64,000 bases of DNA, from assembly GCA_050010595.1 (NCBI GenBank), contig JBEKKS010000005.1, positions 186,001 to 250,000 on the forward strand, given 5' to 3'. Position 1 is the first letter of the stretch; every line of letters begins with the position of its first letter. A program made the translations under genes and the position numbers. Below, piece after piece: positions 41,270-50,080 of the stretch. Origin of the DNA: Palsa-513 sp050010595. Its GTDB lineage: Bacteria; Actinomycetota; Thermoleophilia; Solirubrobacterales; Solirubrobacteraceae. A model generated the notes under the pieces. That model was given only the letters and a program-made list of their open reading frames with translations. It was not told the origin of the DNA and did no database searches.

Positions 41270-42484
41270 CTAGATGCTGCCGGTGTTGGGGGCTGGTTTG
41301 AGGCGGGCGGCGATCGTGGCGAGCTCGTCGCGACCCAGGTTCTCAGACATAAGGAACACGAACGTGCCGTCGCGCTCGACGTGTGCTTGCGTCTGAGTGC
41401 CAGCCCTGGTCACCCGGACAACAGTGCCTTCCTGAGGCAGGTCTTGCCAGCCGTCGCCAGCCATCATCTGGTCGTAGTCCGCCGGGCGGTCGGCTGCCGC
41501 CATCTCGATGATTGAGACGCTCTGGTGGCCGTCGTCTGAGCGGTAGTTGAGCCAGACCTGCGCCGGTCGCGGCGGGCGCTCAGAGGCAGCGATATAGATG
41601 CAGTGAGGATGCCAGTCAGCCGGTACCCGGTCCGGGATCAGGACCGTGAACGGCGCTAGCTGCTGCGCCTCGATCACCGATACTTGCTCGGGCCGTTGAC
41701 GCTCCCGGCTTGGCTGGATGGTTTCGCCCGCTGGCGGCTCGAACCGGAAGCGATCCTCAGTGATCGGCTCGTCGAAGGTGATCGCGATCGTTGTGACCTC
41801 GCGGAACGGCTCGTCATCGCGCAGCGCGACGACCCGCATCAACACACCAAGCTGCTCATCAACCGAAAGCTCGTAGCGCTCAGCACCGCTCCCGAGCAAA
41901 TGCAGCCGGACCGACTGCGCCTGGGCGCGAGAGCGACCCAGTCGAGGCAACGCCTCCGCGACGACCACAGGCCGCCCGGCGATCACCGCTCGACCAGTCA
42001 CGCGGAATCGCAGTAACCCCAGCAGTGGTGTGGGGTCGAGCATGATCGCGAGCTCCTCACCACCGACGCCGAGCCCATGCTCCGGGTCATCCTCGTTGCT
42101 GCGAGCCCCCGACACCCGGTCCCAGTTCCACCAGAGCTTCCCGTCGCGAACCAGATAGGAGCCATCGCGCTCCCCGCCCTCAACCTCCTGGCGGTAGCGA
42201 TCCTCCGACCGCCAGATCCGCACGACCTCCTCACTCGCCACCACCGGCTCATCCTCGCCGGCAGCGTTTGAGCGTCGCGCAGAATGGATCGTGGCAACCC
42301 CGTATCCGCTCGCCTTCCTGGCCTCCATGTCGGCGCCGAATGCGGCAAACGACCGCTCGCGATGAACCCACAAGCGATAGGCCACCGCCACCGTCGAGAA
42401 CGGATCATCAGCCCGATGCAACAACGCAAGCAACGAGCCCAACTCAGGCAGCTCGCCATTCACAGCCGACGCACGGTTGACCAC
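41270..42484 (-). CDS. LolA/RseB-like protein with a C-terminal DUF4367-like domain
   Basis: About 404 residues from GTG 42484 (GTG 42463 possible). The middle section resembles the LolA-like lipoprotein-carrier fold: VRIWRSEDRYRQEVEGGERD, YLVRDGKLWWNWDR, MLDPTPLLGLLRFRVTGRA, and RYELSVDEQLGVLMRVVAL. The last 110 residues (HQSVSIIEMAAADRP to MSENLGRDELATIAARL) match the usual DUF4367 ending. No signal peptide or membrane helix is obvious, which is odd for this fold, so the real start may be different. Relatives sense or carry envelope lipids and regulate sigma factors; no partner sigma gene is adjacent. Confidence 0.6.
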   Translation of the reverse strand: MVNRASAVNGELPELGSLLALLHRADDPFSTVAVAYRLWVHRERSFAAFGADMEARKASGYGVATIHSARRSNAAGEDEPVVASEEVVRIWRSEDRYRQEVEGGERDGSYLVRDGKLWWNWDRVSGARSNEDDPEHGLGVGGEELAIMLDPTPLLGLLRFRVTGRAVIAGRPVVVAEALPRLGRSRAQAQSVRLHLLGSGAERYELSVDEQLGVLMRVVALRDDEPFREVTTIAITFDEPITEDRFRFEPPAGETIQPSRERQRPEQVSVIEAQQLAPFTVLIPDRVPADWHPHCIYIAASERPPRPAQVWLNYRSDDGHQSVSIIEMAAADRPADYDQMMAGDGWQDLPQEGTVVRVTRAGTQTQAHVERDGTFVFLMSENLGRDELATIAARLKPAPNTGSI

Positions 42485-42685
42485 GCGACGAAGCCTACGA
42501 CGAGCGCGCCGGCAACGAAATAACCAACTGCTCGCTCCTGTTCCCCAGCACAGCGGCTGGAAGCTCCGCCCTCGCCGCGCTACGTCGCTCTCCCTTTCTG
42601 TGGATGCAGCCACGTCCGGCCTCGATCACGACGTTGTCGCAGCGCGCGAAACGCGAGCGCCGCGACCGTGCGTACGATCTTGCCG

Positions 42686-43282
42686 ATGCGTTCCTGGGTG
42701 CGTGCTCCGGTTGCGGTCGTCGTCGCGGCAAGCGCCGTGACCTGGGCGAGCGGTGCGCTCGCCGCGACGCGCACAACCGCGTCGGTCTATGAGGCGTTCA
42801 CGTCTCAGGGGGTGATCGTGCCGCGCGTCGAGGTCAAGTCCGGCTCGTGCTGGGAGAACTCGATCGTTCTCGAGCGCGACGACGCTTGGCGCTGCTTCAT
42901 TGGCAACGACATCTACGACCCGTGCTTCAGCTCGCAGCGCGCGTCCGGTGTGGTCGTCTGTGTGCAAGCTCCGTGGTCCGGCACGGGTATCGAGATCCGG
43001 CTCACCAAGCCGCTGCCCAAGCCGTTCAGAGAGCCGGCTCCCAGCACCAGCCTCGAGCCGTGGGGGATCCAGATCGCGTCAGGCCAAGACTGCATCATCT
43101 CGTCGGGTATGGGGCCAGCCGCGATCCACGGTCGGAACCTGAACTACTACTGCAGCCCCCACTTCAAGATCGGCCTGTGGGGCTTCCCTGACCGCACGAC
43201 CCAGCCGTGGACGATCTTCATCGCACCCTTGAACACGACCGCGCTATCGCAGCGCGTCGCGATCCGACACGCCTGGATGTGA
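42686..43282 (+). CDS. Secreted Cys-rich protein of unknown function
   Basis: From ATG 42686 (GTG 42668 adds six residues) the protein is 198 residues with a clear signal peptide (APVAVVVAASAVTWASGALA). The mature part has paired cysteines (SGSCWENS, WRCFIGNDIYDPCFS, VVCVQAP, QDCIISS, YYCSPHF), probably all in disulfides, and aromatic-rich ends such as GLWGFPDRTTQPWT. No family is recognised. It is the last gene of the island before the tRNA. The DsbA-like protein encoded in the same island could help fold it. Confidence 0.7.
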   Translation: MRSWVRAPVAVVVAASAVTWASGALAATRTTASVYEAFTSQGVIVPRVEVKSGSCWENSIVLERDDAWRCFIGNDIYDPCFSSQRASGVVVCVQAPWSGTGIEIRLTKPLPKPFREPAPSTSLEPWGIQIASGQDCIISSGMGPAAIHGRNLNYYCSPHFKIGLWGFPDRTTQPWTIFIAPLNTTALSQRVAIRHAWM

Positions 43283-43384
43283 CGCTCCGAACCAACGGCC
43301 CCTGCCGCTTTCCGGTGGAGCACCCAGCGTAGCAACCCTCACGCAGCTCCTCTGCGCGACGAGCAACCGCCCGATCAGCCTGGA

Positions 43385-43423
43385 CCCACGTGCCTGCTTA
43401 GGAACGCGAGCGAGAGCGCGCGA
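43385..43423 (+). repeat. 39-bp repeat, second copy
   Basis: Matches 36900-36938 with two differences over 39 bases. It overlaps the inverted full island repeat at 43409-43452. Confidence 0.6.
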
Positions 43424-43452
43424 GCCGGACGGCCCGCTACCGCTTGCGCCCA
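43409..43452 (-). repeat. Island intergenic repeat, full inverted copy
   Basis: Read on the minus strand it starts TGGGCGCAAGCGGTAGCGGG and ends GCGCGCTCTCGCT, like the copies at 34097 and 35736. Confidence 0.55.
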
Positions 43453-43497
43453 GGAGTAGTAACGCATGATGCACAAAGCCCGCGGTTGCAGGCTTTC

Positions 43498-43572
<75 letters not shown>

Positions 43573-44282
43573 GGGCGTGTTTGGACTGCCGCCGGGCGGC
43601 GCATTCTAGCGCTGGGCAGCTGCCGGTGCTGCCCGATGCGTCGTTGGCTGCCTCGGTGAGGTCTGTCGTGATCTCCTTGCGGTCGCTCTTCGGAGCGAGC
43701 GCAAGCGAGCGAGCCTCCGCGAGCTTGGCTTGAGAAGGCTGCTTGGCGAGGTAGGCGTCGAGCGCGAGCGTGTAGTAGTCGGTGTAGCTCGTGGGGTTGT
43801 CCTGCGCGACGATCGCCTCGCCGCTCTCGGCCGTCGGCCAGTCCTCGATGCCGTACTGGCCGAACGCGAACGCCACGTCGGTGGCGAGCGCGCTATCGGG
43901 TTTCGCCGGTGAGAGCGAGAGGTAGTGATTCCAGACGCTCTTCAGCACCAGCAGCTCCTTTGCGCCGGCGCTCGTGAAGCCCGCGGAGCTCGTGCCGCTG
44001 ACGTAATTGGTGTCGGCAAGCTTGTAGACGGCCAGGCCGTAGCTGTCCCAGGCCGCCGCATCGTTCGGCGCGGCCTTCGCGGCCTTCTGCGCCTTGGTCA
44101 TCGCCCGCTCGTCGATCTTGACCCCGCTCGCGGAGCCGGTGCCCTGCTGGGCGAGCTGGCTCAGCAGTCCGGTCGACCCGGCGCCGCCGCCGACGCCGAA
44201 GAGAACGAGGCCGCCACCGATCAACACGGCAAGAAAGCCGTAGAGGACCTGAATGAACCGACGGCGCCCGCGACTGCGAAGG

Positions 44283-45323
44283 TCAAACAGCATCGTCGTC
44301 GCCGAGCGGTCTTGGTGGTGGTGGTGCCGAGGGGGTTGCCATTGCGGGAGTGGCGACAGTCGCAGAATTTGCTCTTGCGCGGCGCCGGTCCCGCAGGTCG
44401 AGTATGGCAGAGATGTGGATGCTTATCTCGTAGAGGACCACGATCGGCACCGTCTCGAGGACCATCGTGATCGCATCGCCCGGCAGCAGCGCTGCGATGG
44501 CGGCGGCGACGGCCACCGCGATGCGCCGGTTCTTGCGCAGCTGGCGCGTCGTGACGATCTGGGCGCGCGTCAGCGCGATCAGCAGGATCGGTAGCTGGAA
44601 GATCGCGCCCATTGCGACGAGGATCAGGGCCGCGTACGGGAAGTAGCTCGACGCCTGCACGATCACGTCGAACTGGCCGGCGTTGAAGTTCAGCAGGAAG
44701 TGGGTCGCTGCCGGCAGGACGACGAAATAGCCGAACGCGACGCCGCCGAGCAAGAGGAACGGAACGCCGAGCATCACGGGCAACGCGACCGCCTTCTCGC
44801 GCGGACTGAAGGCGGGCAAGACGAACGCGTAGATCTGGAAGAGGAGTACCGGCAGCGCGAGCAGGACCGCGAAGTAGGCGGAGATCGTGACGGTCTGCAT
44901 GAACGGCTCGCCGACGCCGAGGGTCACGAGCTTCTCGCCGTTGCCCGGGTGGACATTCGCGATCGCGGCGTGCAGCGCCGGCACGAGGGAGGCCGCCGCC
45001 TTGCGCACCGAGTCGCTGACCCCGCTACCGGGCGCCGCGACCGTCTTCGCAAAACCCGACACGTCGCTTGCGATCTTCAACAGCGCCTGGCCACTCTGCG
45101 ACGCGGCGCCCTCGAGGCCCTCGCCCTTCTTGGCCTGGCTGTTGAGGACCTTTGTGACCGGCCGCTGCAGCAGCTTCAGCAGCAGGTGGTTCTGCCAGAA
45201 GCACACGCCGAACGCGACGACGAGCGCTCCAAGCGAAACGATCAGGCGGCTGCGCAGCTCGTCAAGGTGCTCGACGAGGCTGAGGCGACTCTCATGTTCG
45301 ATCGGCCGCAACGCCTTCGCCAT
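44283..45323 (-). CDS. tatC: Sec-independent protein translocase TatC
   Basis: A 346-residue membrane protein from ATG 45323. The N-terminus LSLVEHLDELRSRL and the block SAYFAVLLALPVLLFQIYAF with FSPREKAVALP identify TatC, which binds twin-arginine signal peptides and forms the core of the Tat translocase. The first outside loop is expanded: about 90 residues lie between helices 1 and 2, against about 25 in E. coli, rich in Ala/Gly/Ser (GQALLKIASDVSGFAKT). The C-terminus is Pro/Ala-rich. No tatA/B is nearby. The Rieske protein encoded 4 kb away has a Tat-like signal. A longer open frame to 45455 is rejected. Confidence 0.92.
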   Translation of the reverse strand: MAKALRPIEHESRLSLVEHLDELRSRLIVSLGALVVAFGVCFWQNHLLLKLLQRPVTKVLNSQAKKGEGLEGAASQSGQALLKIASDVSGFAKTVAAPGSGVSDSVRKAAASLVPALHAAIANVHPGNGEKLVTLGVGEPFMQTVTISAYFAVLLALPVLLFQIYAFVLPAFSPREKAVALPVMLGVPFLLLGGVAFGYFVVLPAATHFLLNFNAGQFDVIVQASSYFPYAALILVAMGAIFQLPILLIALTRAQIVTTRQLRKNRRIAVAVAAAIAALLPGDAITMVLETVPIVVLYEISIHISAILDLRDRRRARANSATVATPAMATPSAPPPPRPLGDDDAV

Positions 45324-45453
45324 TCGTCCACAGCGTAGAGCCTGAGACATGAGGCCGGCGCGCCAGCAATCGTGCCGCGGGCGGGGAATTGCCGGCCAGC
45401 GGATTGAGCGTTGCCCCCTCAAGGCTTTGCCCGGGGGTGTCGATATCGCGGAC

Positions 45454-45861
45454 ATGGCGAGTGAAACCGATTACGACCCGGACCGCTCCGCAGCGAACCT
45501 GGTCTCGAGTGCTGCGAAGCACGCGCACGAGCATGCGTGGCCGGCCGATGACGATCAGGGAACCGGGGATCCCGCCCTTTGGCGCTGCGGCGGCTGTGAC
45601 TGCGCGTTCGTCCAGCCGCTTGACTGGGACCTCGTCGGCCGCGCCCACTGGCGCGTCACGCTGCGCTGCCCCAACTGCGAATGGATCGGCACCGGCGTGT
45701 TCAGCCAGGAGGCCGTCGATCGCTTCGACCGCGAGCTCGATCGCGGCATGCGCAAGCTTCAGTCGACCCTCGCGCGCGTCTCGCGCGCCTGCATGGAAGC
45801 CGACATCGAGGTCTTCACGCAGGCGCTCGAAACCGACCTGATCGTTCCCTTCGACTTCTAG
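45454..45861 (+). CDS. Small protein with a Cys4 zinc-ribbon-like motif
   Basis: A 135-residue protein from ATG 45454. Cysteines in WRCGGCDCAF and LRCPNCEW are spaced like a zinc ribbon interrupted by a 20-residue insert. The C-terminal 50 residues are helical and charged (FDRELDRGMRKLQSTLARV). There is no signal peptide. Function is unknown; I would only suggest a metal-binding or nucleic-acid-binding role. It is divergent from tatC with about 130 bp between starts. Confidence 0.65.
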   Translation: MASETDYDPDRSAANLVSSAAKHAHEHAWPADDDQGTGDPALWRCGGCDCAFVQPLDWDLVGRAHWRVTLRCPNCEWIGTGVFSQEAVDRFDRELDRGMRKLQSTLARVSRACMEADIEVFTQALETDLIVPFDF

Positions 45862-45972
45862 AGTCGTCGCGGGCTCGGTCTTCGGCCGACCCGCTCCTCG
45901 GCTGCTTGTTCCTCGCCGCGGCGCGGACGCGCAGTGGCTGGCCGGGCCAGCCGGACTGCGATAGCGCTTGGC

Positions 45973-46926
45973 CTACCTGTAGCGCTCGACGAGGCTGTCG
46001 GCGACGAGCTCGAGCGCGCGGCGTTTCTCCGGTGAGCATTCCGGCAGGTCGCGCTTGACCGTGGCGACGAGCTCGAGCGCGTGCTGACGTGCATCCTGCG
46101 CCGCACCCGTACTCTCGATCAGCTCGCAGACCCGACCCGCCTCGTCCGGGTCGGTGACCGAGCGCAGGTCTAGCGCGGCGAGCTCGCGCGAGCGCTCGCG
46201 GGCGAGGATCAGCGGTAGCGTGACCGTGCCGTCGAGCAGATCGGCGCCGCGGCGCTTCCCGGTGCGCTCAGCGGGACCGGTGACGTCGAGGACGTCATCG
46301 AGGATCTGGAACGCGAGTCCGACTGCCCGACCGAATGGGCCCAGCGGCGGTCCGCCGCCGGCCAGCGCGCCGAGCTCGCAGGCGGCGGCAAAGAGGCGCG
46401 CCGTCTTGAGCTCGCAGCGCTCGAGGTAGCGCTCGAGCGTCACATCGGCCCGCCAGGCGTCGGCGCGCTGCATGAGCTCACCGCGCGCGAGCGCGGAGGA
46501 CGCGGACGAGAGCGCGACCAGCTGAGCGATGTCGCCATTGCGGGCAAGCTCGATGAACGCGCTCGAAAGCAGCAGGTCGCCGCTTGCGGTCGCGGCCGCG
46601 CGCCCGGCCTGCGCAAAGATCGTCGTCTGCCCGCGACGCAGCGGAGCGTCGTCGAGCACGTCGTCGTGGACGAGCGTTGCCGAGTGGACCAGCTCGACCG
46701 CTGCGGCAGCCCGGCACAGCGAAAGCTGGGCGTCGCTGCCAAGTCCCGATACGAAGACGAACAGCGGCCGCAGGCGCTTGCCGCCGGCATCGATCGTCCG
46801 CAGCGCGTGGAGCTCCACCGAGGCGATCTCGCGCAGCCGCGCCTCGACCCGCGCCATCGCCTCGCGCAGCGGGTCACCGCCGAGCTCGAGGATCGCGTCG
46901 AAGGGCTCGGCGAGCGCTTCTGTCAC
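45973..46926 (-). CDS. Polyprenyl diphosphate synthase (menaquinone side chain type)
   Basis: A 317-residue all-helical trans-isoprenyl diphosphate synthase. The first Asp-rich motif is HDDVLDDAPLRRG, the second is FQILDDVLDVTG, and GGKRLRPLFV binds the allylic pyrophosphate. Small residues before the first motif (ELVHSATLV) are compatible with long-chain products (C35-C50). It is downstream of the menaquinone methyltransferase gene (4-bp overlap), so it most likely makes the menaquinone tail. The chain length cannot be read directly. Confidence 0.9.
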   Translation of the reverse strand: MTEALAEPFDAILELGGDPLREAMARVEARLREIASVELHALRTIDAGGKRLRPLFVFVSGLGSDAQLSLCRAAAAVELVHSATLVHDDVLDDAPLRRGQTTIFAQAGRAAATASGDLLLSSAFIELARNGDIAQLVALSSASSALARGELMQRADAWRADVTLERYLERCELKTARLFAAACELGALAGGGPPLGPFGRAVGLAFQILDDVLDVTGPAERTGKRRGADLLDGTVTLPLILARERSRELAALDLRSVTDPDEAGRVCELIESTGAAQDARQHALELVATVKRDLPECSPEKRRALELVADSLVERYR

Positions 46927-47630
46927 GAGCCGACCGTCCCGACATGGATCGCGATGATCCCGCCCGCCGTCAGCACGTAGCGAATCCGCTCGAGGCCGGC
47001 GTCGGCCATCAGACGCGCGAGCTCCGCCGGGGCCGGGAAGCGACGGACCGAGCTCGGCAGGTAGCTGTATGCCGCGCGGTCGCCGGCGAGCGTGCCAAGC
47101 GCCGGCACGATGCGGTCAAACCAGGCGCGGTAGAAGCTCGCGAGCGGCTCGCGCGCCGGCTGCGTGAGCTCGAGGATCACGACGCGCCCACCCGGTTTGA
47201 CGACGCGCACAAGCTCCGCCAGCCCGCGCTCGAGGTCGGCAAAATTACGCGCGCCGAAGCCAACCGTGGCGGCGTCGAACTCGTTGTCGCCGTAGGGCAA
47301 AGCGAGCGCGTCCGCGACCGCGAACTGCGCGCCCGCGACCTTGGCCTGCGCGCGGGCCAGCATCTCCGGCGCGAAGTCGACGCCCACCACCTCGCCGTCC
47401 GGCGCGACGGCAACCAGCGCCGCCGCAGCCAGGTCGCCGGTCCCCGTGGCGACATCGAGAACCCGGTCGCCCGGACCGATCGCCGCAAGCTCGATCGCGC
47501 GAGCGCGCCAGCGGTGGTGCATGCCCGCCGTCATCACGCCATTCATCAGGTCATAGACGCCGGCGATCCGATCGAACATCGCCCTGACCTGGCCCGGCTC
47601 GAGCGTGCCGGACACCGGCTCAGGGCTCAT
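46923..47630 (-). CDS. menG: Demethylmenaquinone methyltransferase (MenG/UbiE)
   Basis: A 235-residue SAM-dependent methyltransferase catalysing the last step of menaquinone synthesis. The family start MFDRIAGVYDLMNGVMTAG is followed by motif I VLDVATGTGDLAAAA, GVDFAPEML, YGDNEFDAATVGFGARNF and YLPSSVRRFP, all typical of UbiE/MenG. It overlaps the polyprenyl synthase gene by four bases. It lies downstream of the cytochrome bc genes, separated by a hairpin. Together they supply the quinone used by that complex. Confidence 0.92.
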   Translation of the reverse strand: MSPEPVSGTLEPGQVRAMFDRIAGVYDLMNGVMTAGMHHRWRARAIELAAIGPGDRVLDVATGTGDLAAAALVAVAPDGEVVGVDFAPEMLARAQAKVAGAQFAVADALALPYGDNEFDAATVGFGARNFADLERGLAELVRVVKPGGRVVILELTQPAREPLASFYRAWFDRIVPALGTLAGDRAAYSYLPSSVRRFPAPAELARLMADAGLERIRYVLTAGGIIAIHVGTVGS

Positions 47631-47733
47631 ATCGAAGAGCCACGGGTGTGGAAAGTACGCAGGACACGCGACACATTACCTCTGGGCCAGGGCACGCCCT
47701 CGCCCAACACCCCGCGCGTCCCAGCGGCGAGGA

Positions 47734-47785
47734 TGACCTCGGCCAAACGCAGCTTCGACCCACCACACGGGTAGGGCCGAGGTCA
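47734..47785 (-). terminator. Hairpin after the qcr operon
   Basis: TGACCTCGGCC (47734-47744) and GGCCGAGGTCA (47775-47785) form an 11-bp perfect stem with a 30-base loop, starting seven bases past the QcrC stop on the minus strand. The large loop and absent T-tract leave some doubt. Confidence 0.5.
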
Positions 47786-47791
47786 CCGCAG

Positions 47792-48526
47792 CTACTTGAG
47801 GTCTGAGAGGAACGTGGCGATCGCCGTGAATTCCTTCGGCGGCAGGTCCTTGAAAGACGGCATCGGCGCCGTCGGGTTGACCAGCGTGCGCTCGATTCCC
47901 TGCAGCGGAATGCGCGACCCGATGTGCGTGAGATTCGGACCCGGCCCCGGGTTTCCGTCGGTACCGATCGTGTGGCAGGCCTCGCAGCCGACGTCCGCCA
48001 CGGCAGAGCGGCCGGCGTAGAACTCCGAAAGCGCCGCGCCGCCCTCGGCCTGGATCGCAGTCGGCGCCGCAATCGTCTGCTGGGTCGGCGCGCCCGCCTT
48101 CGCGCCCTGGAGCGTGAGGAACGCCATCGCGACGATCACGAAGACGAGCGTCGCCATCGCGATCGGGCGGCGCTCCGGCCGGCGCACCGGGCTGCGATCG
48201 TAGAACGGCAGCAGGAACAGCAGGATCATCCCGAGCGTCGGGATGCCGATCGTCGCCGCGCCGAGGAAGCCCGGCGGGTGGATCACGCGCAGCAGCTGGA
48301 AGAGGAAGAAGAAGTACCAGTCCGGCCGCGGCACGTAGGTCGTCGTCGCGCCGCTCGCCTTCGGCCCGAGCTGCGCGCCGAACAGCAGCGAGAGAACGAT
48401 GATGATCGCGACCACCAGCACGCCCATCAGCGAGTCCTTCGCGACCGCGTACGGGAAGAACGGCTTGCCCTGGCTCTTCAGGATCGAGTACTCGCGGAGG
48501 TACTGCTCCTTCTCCTGCTGGTTCAC
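47792..48526 (-). CDS. qcrC: Cytochrome bc complex: subunit IV-cytochrome c fusion (QcrC-like)
   Basis: A 244-residue protein from GTG 48526. The first half is cytochrome b subunit IV-like: DWYFFFLFQLLRVI, then three or so membrane helices. The second half is a cytochrome c domain with one heme site (GCEACHTIG) and a distal Met candidate in PTAPMPSFKDLPP. This fusion is as in B. subtilis QcrC. It carries electrons from the Rieske/cytochrome b part of the menaquinol:cytochrome c reductase at the outer face. The GTG overlaps the cytochrome b stop by four bases. Confidence 0.9.
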   Translation of the reverse strand: MNQQEKEQYLREYSILKSQGKPFFPYAVAKDSLMGVLVVAIIIVLSLLFGAQLGPKASGATTTYVPRPDWYFFFLFQLLRVIHPPGFLGAATIGIPTLGMILLFLLPFYDRSPVRRPERRPIAMATLVFVIVAMAFLTLQGAKAGAPTQQTIAAPTAIQAEGGAALSEFYAGRSAVADVGCEACHTIGTDGNPGPGPNLTHIGSRIPLQGIERTLVNPTAPMPSFKDLPPKEFTAIATFLSDLK

Positions 48527-49368
48527 ACCGCCTCCTCGACGAGCGCGGGCTCCTCGGACACGGCCTTGATCCACGGCGGCGCCGTCGTGCCGAGCCGCGC
48601 CACGAGGTAGAGGTGCGCGCCGATCATCGCCGCGATAGCACCCGGCACGATCAGCATGTGGATCGCGTAGAAGCGCGACAGCGTCGTCGCGTTGAACTCA
48701 GGGCCACCGCGCAGGAAATCGGACAGGTACGGCCCGACGATCGGGCCCGTCCCGTTGATGTTCACACCGACGATCGTCGCCCAGTAGGAGCGCTCGTCGA
48801 ACGGCAGCAGGTACCCCGTGAAGCCCATCACCATCGTCAGGATCAGCAGCACGACGCCGATCACCCAGTTGAGCTCGCGCGGGTACTTGTAGGCGCCCCA
48901 GACGAATGTGCGCGCCATGTGCAGGAAGACGAGCACGACCATCACCGTGGCGCCCCACTTGTGCATGCCGCGGACGAAGTTGCCGAGGAAGACGCTCGTC
49001 GAGATGTAGCGGACCGACTCGTAGGCCCCGCCGGAGGCGTCGGGCCGGTAGTACATCGCGAGGAACACGCCGGTGACCGCCTGCGAGAGGAACGCGAACA
49101 TCGTCGCCGAGCCGAGCGTGTAGAACCAGTTGGTGCCCTTGGGCACCTTGCGGAACATCATCCAGCGCGCAGCGCCGGACAGGGAGGTGCGCTCGTCGAC
49201 CCAGTCGACGACAGTCTTGCCCGCCTCGCCGGCGTGCTGTAGCGGCGTCGACGGCGCGCCGCGCTGGGAGCCCGGAGGTGGCGGCGGCGGGAGCAGAGCC
49301 GGTGGCACCGGCGGCAGCGGCAGCTTCGGCCCGCGACGGCGCGGTGGGCGGGGCGGGGCCTCAGACAT
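48523..49368 (-). CDS. qcrB: Cytochrome b (b6-type, N-terminal half) of the bc complex
   Basis: A 281-residue, four-helix b6-type cytochrome. Heme-ligand histidines are in RGMHKWGATVMVVLVFLHMAR and in YAIHMLIVPG...GAHLYL; the quinone-site segment GFTGYLLPFDERSYWAT is clear. The first 45 residues are very Pro-rich (PPRPPRRRGPKLPLPPVPP), an unusual cytoplasmic extension. It is the core of the split-b, B. subtilis-like complex. Its ATG overlaps the Rieske stop by eight bases. Confidence 0.92.
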   Translation of the reverse strand: MSEAPPRPPRRRGPKLPLPPVPPALLPPPPPPGSQRGAPSTPLQHAGEAGKTVVDWVDERTSLSGAARWMMFRKVPKGTNWFYTLGSATMFAFLSQAVTGVFLAMYYRPDASGGAYESVRYISTSVFLGNFVRGMHKWGATVMVVLVFLHMARTFVWGAYKYPRELNWVIGVVLLILTMVMGFTGYLLPFDERSYWATIVGVNINGTGPIVGPYLSDFLRGGPEFNATTLSRFYAIHMLIVPGAIAAMIGAHLYLVARLGTTAPPWIKAVSEEPALVEEAV

Positions 49369-50080
49369 TGCCGGGCAGCTTGCGGACGGATGGGCGGGAC
49401 GGGTACGCGTACTGCCCGAGACCGTCGAGCGGCTCGCCCGGATCGCGCGGCGAGAACGCCCGCAGCTCGGTGTTGACGCTGTAGCGCGGGCCGATCTGCA
49501 CGGTGCCGCCGTAAAGACGCGTGTAGAAGCGATCGAGCGGGCGCGGCGCCGGACCTGCGGTGCGCACGCCCTCGACGTCGAAGACCGACCCGTGACACGG
49601 GCAGATGAAGTGCTCAGCGGCGGGCACCCAGAGCACCGAGCAGCCGAGATGCGTGCAGCGCGAGCTGATCGCTACCCACTGGTTGTACTCGGTCTCCGGC
49701 TCGACGTCGACCGCCGGGTCACGCCTGCGGACGTAGACGGTCGACTTGCCCGCCTCGCCGATGCCCGGCGCGATCGTGATCACGACCGGAACATAGTTGT
49801 TGTCGGGAAAGCTGTCGGAATAGCCGACGCTCTGCCAGCCGAGCGTCACGTTCTTGAAGACAGGCCCCAGAGCGAACCCGACCGACGGGATCACGATGCC
49901 CGCTGTCATCAGCATCCCGGCGCCGTGGACGGTGCCCGTCATGAAGCGTCTCCGGGTGACAGTCTCGCCCTCGAACGCGCCCGGTATGCCGCGGTCGATC
50001 GTGTATTTGGACTTGGTCTGCTTACGCGCTGGCGCCAACGATGTCCTCCCGGACGAGCTGGCGTCGAAGAATATCGTCAC
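49361..50080 (-). CDS. qcrA: Rieske iron-sulfur protein of the bc complex
   Basis: A 239-residue protein from GTG 50080. The 2Fe-2S ligands are in CTHLGC and CPCHGS. A twin-arginine-like motif TRRRFMTG precedes a hydrophobic segment (MLMTAGIVIPSVGFAL), so export by Tat with retention as an anchor is expected. The C-terminus has PAPRPLDRFYTRLYG, typical of the family. The start overlaps the preceding gene by four bases. A longer open frame to 50251 runs over that gene and is rejected. Confidence 0.93.
   Translation of the reverse strand: MTIFFDASSSGRTSLAPARKQTKSKYTIDRGIPGAFEGETVTRRRFMTGTVHGAGMLMTAGIVIPSVGFALGPVFKNVTLGWQSVGYSDSFPDNNYVPVVITIAPGIGEAGKSTVYVRRRDPAVDVEPETEYNQWVAISSRCTHLGCSVLWVPAAEHFICPCHGSVFDVEGVRTAGPAPRPLDRFYTRLYGGTVQIGPRYSVNTELRAFSPRDPGEPLDGLGQYAYPSRPSVRKLPGNV

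Noticed and set aside
41168..41515. 115-residue plus-strand open frame after the P-loop kinase gene
   Set aside because: Most of it is antisense to the LolA-like gene; the short leader part has no family likeness.
29736..43452. CRISPR array
   Set aside because: The repeats are kilobases apart, in both orientations and variable in the middle; there are no regular spacers and no cas genes.
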